A stretch of DNA of 9,340 nucleotides, taken from the NCBI GenBank assembly GCA_949286645.1, contig CASEDN010000007.1, forward strand, positions 1-9,340, given 5' to 3'. The DNA is from an uncultured bacterium (lineage in GTDB: Bacteria > Bacillota_I > Bacilli_A > RF39 > UBA660). The position numbers were made by a program, and so were the translations under genes. This document shows, piece by piece, positions 6,368 to 9,340 of the stretch (its first letter is position 1; every line of letters begins with the position of its first letter). Under the pieces are notes generated by a model that did no database searches, had not been told where the DNA came from, and worked only from the letters and a program-made list of their open reading frames with translations.

Positions 6368-6804
6368 TCAAAATTTCTTATATAAATTATAATGTATAGT
6401 TTCTGGTGGACAATCTTCAAATTGTCCCCACACAATATACCCTAGTTTTTGATAGAATTTTGGTACTTGAAAACTCCAAGAATTTATTTTTACACCAATT
6501 GCATTATTTTCTTTTGCAAATTGTTCTATTTTTTTTATAATCTCACTTCCAAGTCCTTTACCTCTATACCTTTCATCAATATAAAAATCTGTTAACTGAT
6601 ACCATCCAAATCTTATATATCCTAATGCACCACCTATAATTTCATTATTATCATATATAATAAAATCACCATTTATTGTATTATTATGAGCATAAGATGA
6701 ATTATTTCTGATATAGTCACAATTTTTTGATTATATTTATGAAGATTAAATTTTACAAAGTGTTCTACATCATTACAATTATCTTTTTCTATTATTATTT
6801 TCGT
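6368..6804 (-). pseudogene. Decayed GNAT N-acetyltransferase
   Basis: Two adjoining frames together give a normal GNAT of about 145 residues. The first (from 6804) reads KIIIEKDNCNDVEHFVKF and stays open into an A6 run (6723-6728). The second (6718 to the TGA at 6368-6370) reads DYIRNNSSYAHNN and on to YIDERYRGKGLGSEIIKK, where RYRGKGLG is the acetyl-CoA-binding motif A (R-x-x-G-x-G). It ends FYQKLGYIVWGQFEDCPPET, a typical GNAT tail. One A missing from the A-run explains the shift. The expected ATG is ACG (6804-6802) and no SD precedes it, 9 bases after the cupin stop. Start and frame are both damaged, so the gene is probably dead; a sequencing error in the homopolymer could explain only the frameshift. 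The acceptor substrate is not predictable. Confidence 0.78.
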
Positions 6805-6813
6805 AATAATATT

Positions 6814-7236
6814 TTAATTCAATCTTTCATATTCCTCATCAGTAACTGGCTCACACCACTCATTAGATGTTTCTTCACCTGGCACTTCTATTGCTAAATG
6901 ACTAAACCAAGAATCTTTCTTCGCCCCATGCCAATGTTTTACATTAGCAGGAATAGTAATAACCATACCAGGTTTTAGACTAATGGCATCCTTACCTTCT
7001 TCTTGATACCATCCTTCACCACTAACACAGATAAGAATTTGTCCTCCTCCACTTTTAGCATGATGAATATGCCAGTTATTACGACAAGCTGGTTCAAAAG
7101 TAACATTTGCAATAAATAGACTTGTTTTATTAGGATCAGTTAAAAGATTTAAATAACTCTTACCAATAAAATATTTTGCAAAAACAGTATTCTCTTCTCC
7201 TAAACCAAAGTCTCCTCCTCTTTTAATATCACTCAT
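6814..7236 (-). CDS. Cupin-domain protein
   Basis: A complete 140-residue single-domain cupin, predicted to bind a divalent metal in a small beta barrel. Motif 1 is NWHIHHAKSGGGQILICVSG with candidate ligands His56, His58 and Gln66. Motif 2 is PGMVITIPANVKHWHG with His101 and His103. The WYQEEGK and SNEWCEPVTDEEY segments mark the short cupins that commonly accompany carboxymuconolactone-decarboxylase-like proteins. Enzymatic activity is unproven; an isomerase, oxygenase or sensor role is possible. Its ATG overlaps the stop of the upstream gene (TAATG), so translation is probably coupled; an AAAGGAG SD also lies about 10 bases upstream. It belongs to the operon started by the MerR-type promoter at 8396-8426. 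A broken near-copy lies downstream at 5481-6366. Confidence 0.9.
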   Translation of the reverse strand: MSDIKRGGDFGLGEENTVFAKYFIGKSYLNLLTDPNKTSLFIANVTFEPACRNNWHIHHAKSGGGQILICVSGEGWYQEEGKDAISLKPGMVITIPANVKHWHGAKKDSWFSHLAIEVPGEETSNEWCEPVTDEEYERLN

Positions 7237-7898
7237 TATTTATCTTCTCCTTTCTCAGTTATATTTTTAATTAAATTAATTGTATTTAAACTTCTAGGAA
7301 AACCTAGATATGGAACTAAATTCTTTACTACTTCAATCAATAACTCTTTATTATTTCCTAATGCCAAATTAGCATATATATGAGATGAAAGTTGAGGTAC
7401 TACATCCCCGAAAGATGCTAAAGTTGCAAAAGTAATTAGCTCTCTTTCTTTATTACTTAAATATTTTCTAGTATAAAAGTCTCCAAAACAATAACTTGCT
7501 AGATAATCCCAAATAAATTTAAAATCTTCACTTTCATTATTTCTTGATTTATCTATATTTTCTTTACCAAAAAGATCGTACTGTGTTTCTAATCCTTTGG
7601 CGTATCTATTATCGTTATTGGTAGTAGAAGCATCTTCTGTTTTACCTAAAACTTCTTCTGTTATTACAAGGAATGGATAAACTTTACCATATCCTAAATA
7701 GGGAACAGTCTGATATACTGCTTCTTTCAAAGACTCTTTATCTACATGATTTACCGCTTCACCTAACTTATCTTTAAATATCTCTTCACTATTAGTAGAT
7801 ATTAAAGCTGGTAATAAAGTAAGATACTTACTTCTTTCATCTATATCAGTTTTAATATCATTATTTATAAAATTATTAACAATATAATCTACTTCCAT
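7236..7898 (-). CDS. Carboxymuconolactone decarboxylase family protein
   Basis: A 220-residue protein with two alpha-helical CMD/AhpD-like repeats. The C-terminal repeat (about 125-212) is well conserved: YCFGDFYTRKYLSNKERELITFA, then PQLSSHIYANLALGN and VPYLGFPRSLN. The N-terminal repeat (about 22-85) is degenerate but keeps VPYLGYGKVYPFL. The C-x-x-C pair of the AhpD peroxidase is absent, with a single Cys137, so AhpD-type disulfide chemistry is unlikely. Proteins of this layout are widely found next to cupins and flavodoxins under MerR-type control and are thought to handle reactive carbonyl or quinone compounds; that role is inference. GAGGAG lies about 11 bases before the ATG, and the start overlaps the flavodoxin stop as TAATG. 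Both ends are therefore tightly joined to neighbours. Confidence 0.9.
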   Translation of the reverse strand: MEVDYIVNNFINNDIKTDIDERSKYLTLLPALISTNSEEIFKDKLGEAVNHVDKESLKEAVYQTVPYLGYGKVYPFLVITEEVLGKTEDASTTNNDNRYAKGLETQYDLFGKENIDKSRNNESEDFKFIWDYLASYCFGDFYTRKYLSNKERELITFATLASFGDVVPQLSSHIYANLALGNNKELLIEVVKNLVPYLGFPRSLNTINLIKNITEKGEDK

Positions 7899-8369
7899 TA
7901 CTTATTAGACTCCTCTATAAATTTATCAATAGTACTACTATCAGTTACTAGCTTATTTCCATCAAACTTTAATACTAATTCATTAGTAACATTAGAACAG
8001 TACTTCTTAACATCATCAATAGTATGACCTAACCATCCTCCATTAGTAACTATTGGCATAATAGTTTTATCTTTTAAATCATACTTTTCTATGAATGTAT
8101 GGACAACAGGGGCATAAGTTTAACCACTGCTTAGAGTTGCCAAAATAACAGTATCATAGTTATCTAAATTAATATTTATATCTTCTATTTCTCTTAAAGT
8201 ATTACTATTAACCTCATCTTGACCTAAATCTACTACTTCATCATAATCATTAGAATAAGGCTTCTTTGGTTTAATCTCAAAAACATCTACATCAGTTTTT
8301 TTCCTTTATCCTATCAACAATACTTTTAGTATTACCAGAATATGAATAATAGACAATCGCTTTCTTCAT
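7898..8369 (-). pseudogene. Flavodoxin, broken by a frameshift and a stop
   Basis: First gene of the operon. It starts at 8369 with GAAGG 7 bases upstream and reads MKKAIVYYSYSGNTKSIVDR, with the FMN phosphate loop SYSGNT at 9-14. An A7 run (T7 at 8296-8302 on the plus strand) shifts the frame, and a TGA at 8294-8292 ends the product after 25 residues. With one A removed the frame continues through FEIKPKKPYSNDYDEVV to a TAA at 8122-8120, inside ATLSSG-stop-TYAPVVHTF; TAT to TAA is the simplest change. It then runs TNGGWLGHTIDDVKKY to the stop overlapping the next gene. Repaired length is about 156 residues, a normal small flavodoxin. Two independent lesions make a pseudogene likely. A homopolymer sequencing error could explain only the first. 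Confidence 0.87.
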
Positions 8370-8395
8370 AAATATACCTTCTTTCTTACAAGATA

Positions 8396-8426
8396 ATTTT
8401 ACTACTTAGACTTAACTCTAAGTCAA
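8396..8426 (-). promoter_or_regulatory. MerR-type activated promoter of the flavodoxin-CMD-cupin operon
   Basis: On the minus strand, TTGACT (8426-8421) and TAAAAT (8401-8396) are separated by 19 bp. Lying in the spacer and running into the -35 hexamer is a perfect 7-bp inverted repeat, ACTTAGA-N6-TCTAAGT (8423-8404). An over-long 19-bp spacer carrying a dyad is the hallmark of promoters activated by MerR-family regulators, which twist the DNA to realign the hexamers. The predicted start near 8389 gives a leader of about 20 bases before the flavodoxin ATG. No merR-family gene is visible in the window. Confidence 0.82.
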
Positions 8427-8494
8427 GAGTAAATTACTGTTAATTTTACTTCTTCTTTACTATTAAATGCTACTTCTATCATTACATATTTCAT
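8423..8494 (-). CDS. Possible 23-residue leader or truncated peptide
   Basis: ATG at 8494 opens a frame reading MKYVMIEVAFNSKEEVKL and ending TVIYS, with a TGA at 8425-8423. A fair SD (AAGGTGAT) precedes it by a few bases, and a near-consensus promoter lies at 8513-8541. The stop overlaps the -35 hexamer of the MerR-type promoter. I do not recognise the peptide. It could be the truncated start of a lost gene, a small leader whose transcription crosses the operator, or a chance frame in AT-rich DNA. Confidence 0.33.
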   Translation of the reverse strand: MKYVMIEVAFNSKEEVKLTVIYS

Positions 8495-8512
8495 CTTATC
8501 ACCTTCAAATAT

Positions 8513-8541
8513 ATTATATATAATTAAATTTTCTTATTCAA
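8513..8541 (-). promoter_or_regulatory. Sigma-A-like promoter upstream of the small frame
   Basis: Minus-strand TTGAAT (8541-8536) and TATAAT (8518-8513) are separated by 17 bases. The -10 is perfect and the -35 matches four of six. Transcription would start near 8506, read the small frame and then pass over the MerR-type operator into the flavodoxin operon, giving that operon a possible second, constitutive transcript. Confidence 0.45.
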
Positions 8542-8618
8542 TTATTTCTATATTTTTCCATTTATTACCAATTTATATCAAAAAAACTAGTCTTATTTAA
8601 CTTAAAAGGTTGTATTAT

Positions 8619-8654
8619 AAATAGTGTTGGTGAGGAAAATCACTACCACTATTT
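8619..8654 (+). terminator. Edge stem-loop of the ISL3 element, terminator-like
   Basis: Positions 8619-8633 and 8640-8654 pair over 15 bp with one mismatch and one G-T pair, around a GGAAAA loop. On the plus strand the right arm runs into ATTTTATTT. It can act as an intrinsic terminator stopping outside transcription from entering the transposase gene. A TTATTTAAC repeat (8593-8601 and 8654-8662) flanks it. Confidence 0.6.
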
Positions 8655-8669
8655 TATTTAACAAAAAAG

Positions 8670-8733
8670 ACATGTAATCTGATACAATGTAATTGACAAA
8701 AAAAACAAACATTGAAAGGTTGTGATTACATGT
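8670..8733 (+). repeat. Long-range inverted repeat covering the transposase start codon
   Basis: ACATGTAATC (8670-8679) and GATTACATGT (8724-8733) are perfect 10-bp complements. The right arm contains the ATG at 8730-8732. RNA entering from outside the element would carry both arms and could lock the start codon in a stem. RNA from the internal promoter (8680-8688) lacks the left arm and stays translatable. Confidence 0.6.
8680..8688 (+). promoter_or_regulatory. Extended -10 promoter of the ISL3 transposase
   Basis: TGATACAAT gives a TGN extension and a TACAAT hexamer 41 bases before the transposase ATG. A convincing -35 at 16-18 bases upstream is missing. The position between the two arms of the inverted repeat 8670-8733 means the native transcript would contain only the right arm. 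Confidence 0.42.
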
Positions 8734-9340
8734 CTCATAATGATTATATCTTAAATTTGTTAAATATTGAAGACCATAATATCTTTATTCTTAATAATAT
8801 TCAAAATAAAACTATTAAAAATAAGAATTATAAGGTAGTCGAGGGTATTTTAACTTATACTCCTACTCATTGTCCTTGTTGTGGTGTTATTAATGAATCT
8901 ACTAATGATATTATTAAGTGGGGCTTTAGAAGAAATTGTAAAATTAAAATTCCTAAAATTTCCAATTGTCTTTCTTTATTAATCCTTCATAAACAAAGAT
9001 TCTTTTGTAAACATTGTCATAATACTTTTCTTGCCGAAACTTCTCTTGTTGATAAAAATAAGAACACATCTAATAATACAGAACTACAAATTTCTATGGA
9101 ATTAATGTCTAAACAAAGCGAAAAAGATATCGCCAAAAGATTAGATGTTTCTGTATCTAAGATTGACAGAAAGTTAAATGAAATATCTTCTCACACTGTT
9201 TTAAGACATGAACATTTACCATCAAGTATGAACTGGGACGAGTTTAAGGCTACCAATGATACTAAAGGTAAAATGGCTTTTATTATCACTGACAATGATA
9301 ATGGTTCTATCTTCGATATTCAAGGCTCTAGAAAGTCTAG
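8730..9340 (+). CDS. ISL3-family transposase (N-terminal 203 residues, partial)
   Basis: The frame is open from the ATG at 8730 to the window edge. The N-terminal ISL3 zinc finger is seen as CPCCG (Cys48, Cys51) and CKHC (Cys93, Cys96). A helix-turn-helix-like segment, EKDIAKRLDVSVSKIDRKLN (131-150), follows. The DDE domain then begins at SSMNWDEFKA, where Asp170 is the probable first catalytic acidic residue. The remaining DDE residues lie outside. The start is supported by AAAGG about 10 bases upstream and by the usual N-terminus of the family. The product would cut and rejoin the element ends. No lesion is seen in the visible part, so the element may be active. It is oriented away from the flavodoxin operon. 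Confidence 0.92.
   Translation, partial: MSHNDYILNLLNIEDHNIFILNNIQNKTIKNKNYKVVEGILTYTPTHCPCCGVINESTNDIIKWGFRRNCKIKIPKISNCLSLLILHKQRFFCKHCHNTFLAETSLVDKNKNTSNNTELQISMELMSKQSEKDIAKRLDVSVSKIDRKLNEISSHTVLRHEHLPSSMNWDEFKATNDTKGKMAFIITDNDNGSIFDIQGSRKS

Larger units (their letters stand above)
8609..9340 (+). mobile_element. Left part of an ISL3-family insertion sequence (partial)
   Basis: The element carries an ISL3-type transposase from 8730 and continues past the window. Its left end probably lies near GGTTGTATTATAAA (from about 8609), since ISL3 ends typically begin GG and the strong stem-loop just inside belongs to the element. The right terminal repeat and the expected 8-bp target duplication are not visible, so the exact boundary is a guess. 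The sequence outside (8542-8608) is plain AT-rich DNA in which I see no gene. Confidence 0.62.

Noticed and set aside
8292..8302. Programmed frameshifting at the A7 run in flavodoxin
   Set aside because: Slippage at A7 could restore the frame, but the in-frame TAA at 8120-8122 would still end the product, so recoding does not rescue the gene.
1..9340. CRISPR arrays, tRNA or rRNA genes, and known defence or toxin-antitoxin modules
   Set aside because: No regularly spaced repeats, no cloverleaf or rRNA-like segments, and no recognisable defence proteins; the SNF2 helicase alone is not evidence of a defence system.

Overview
The window is a low-GC, AT-rich stretch of bacterial DNA with strong GGAGG-type ribosome binding sites, standard stop codons (TGG for Trp, TGA used as a stop) and gene families typical of Bacillota (Firmicutes). 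I cannot name the genus. Almost every gene lies on the minus strand. The stretch is bracketed by two unrelated insertion sequences: the right end of an IS3-type element at the left edge (about 1-126, partial) and the left end of an ISL3-family element at the right edge (from about 8609, partial).

From the left, the first minus-strand unit (transcribed right to left) is a SWIM-type SNF2 helicase/ATPase (702-3842) followed by a low-molecular-weight protein tyrosine phosphatase (238-690). The phosphatase SD overlaps the helicase stop region, and a weak terminator-like hairpin lies beyond it. The second unit is an SGNH/GDSL esterase (4827-5477) followed by a DUF362 protein (3925-4812), 14 bases apart. 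It is closed by a good intrinsic terminator that starts on the DUF362 stop codon.

The third region (5481-6366) is a wreck. Two pieces of a second cupin gene, about 90 % identical over the best stretch to the intact cupin further right, are separated by a 187-residue protein of unknown function (5641-6204). That gene has a consensus SD and a consensus TTGACA-18-TATAAT promoter. Its -35 hexamer coincides with the broken cupin's former His-Trp-His codons, and an 8-bp direct repeat brackets the gene.

The fourth region (6368-8426) is a redox/stress-type operon: flavodoxin (broken by a frameshift and a stop codon), a carboxymuconolactone-decarboxylase-like protein and a cupin, joined by TAATG start/stop overlaps. 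A decayed GNAT acetyltransferase follows. The operon promoter has TTGACT and TAAAAT separated by 19 bp, with a perfect 7-bp inverted repeat in the spacer: the layout bound by MerR-family activators. No merR gene is in view.

Upstream of that promoter is a possible 23-codon reading frame with its own promoter. Then comes the ISL3 element, which carries a strong stem-loop at its edge and a long-range inverted repeat able to hide the transposase start codon in read-through RNA. The most notable points are the MerR-type promoter, the unknown gene inside the broken cupin, and the anti-read-through layout of the ISL3 end. I did not find a clear defence or other multi-gene novel system.
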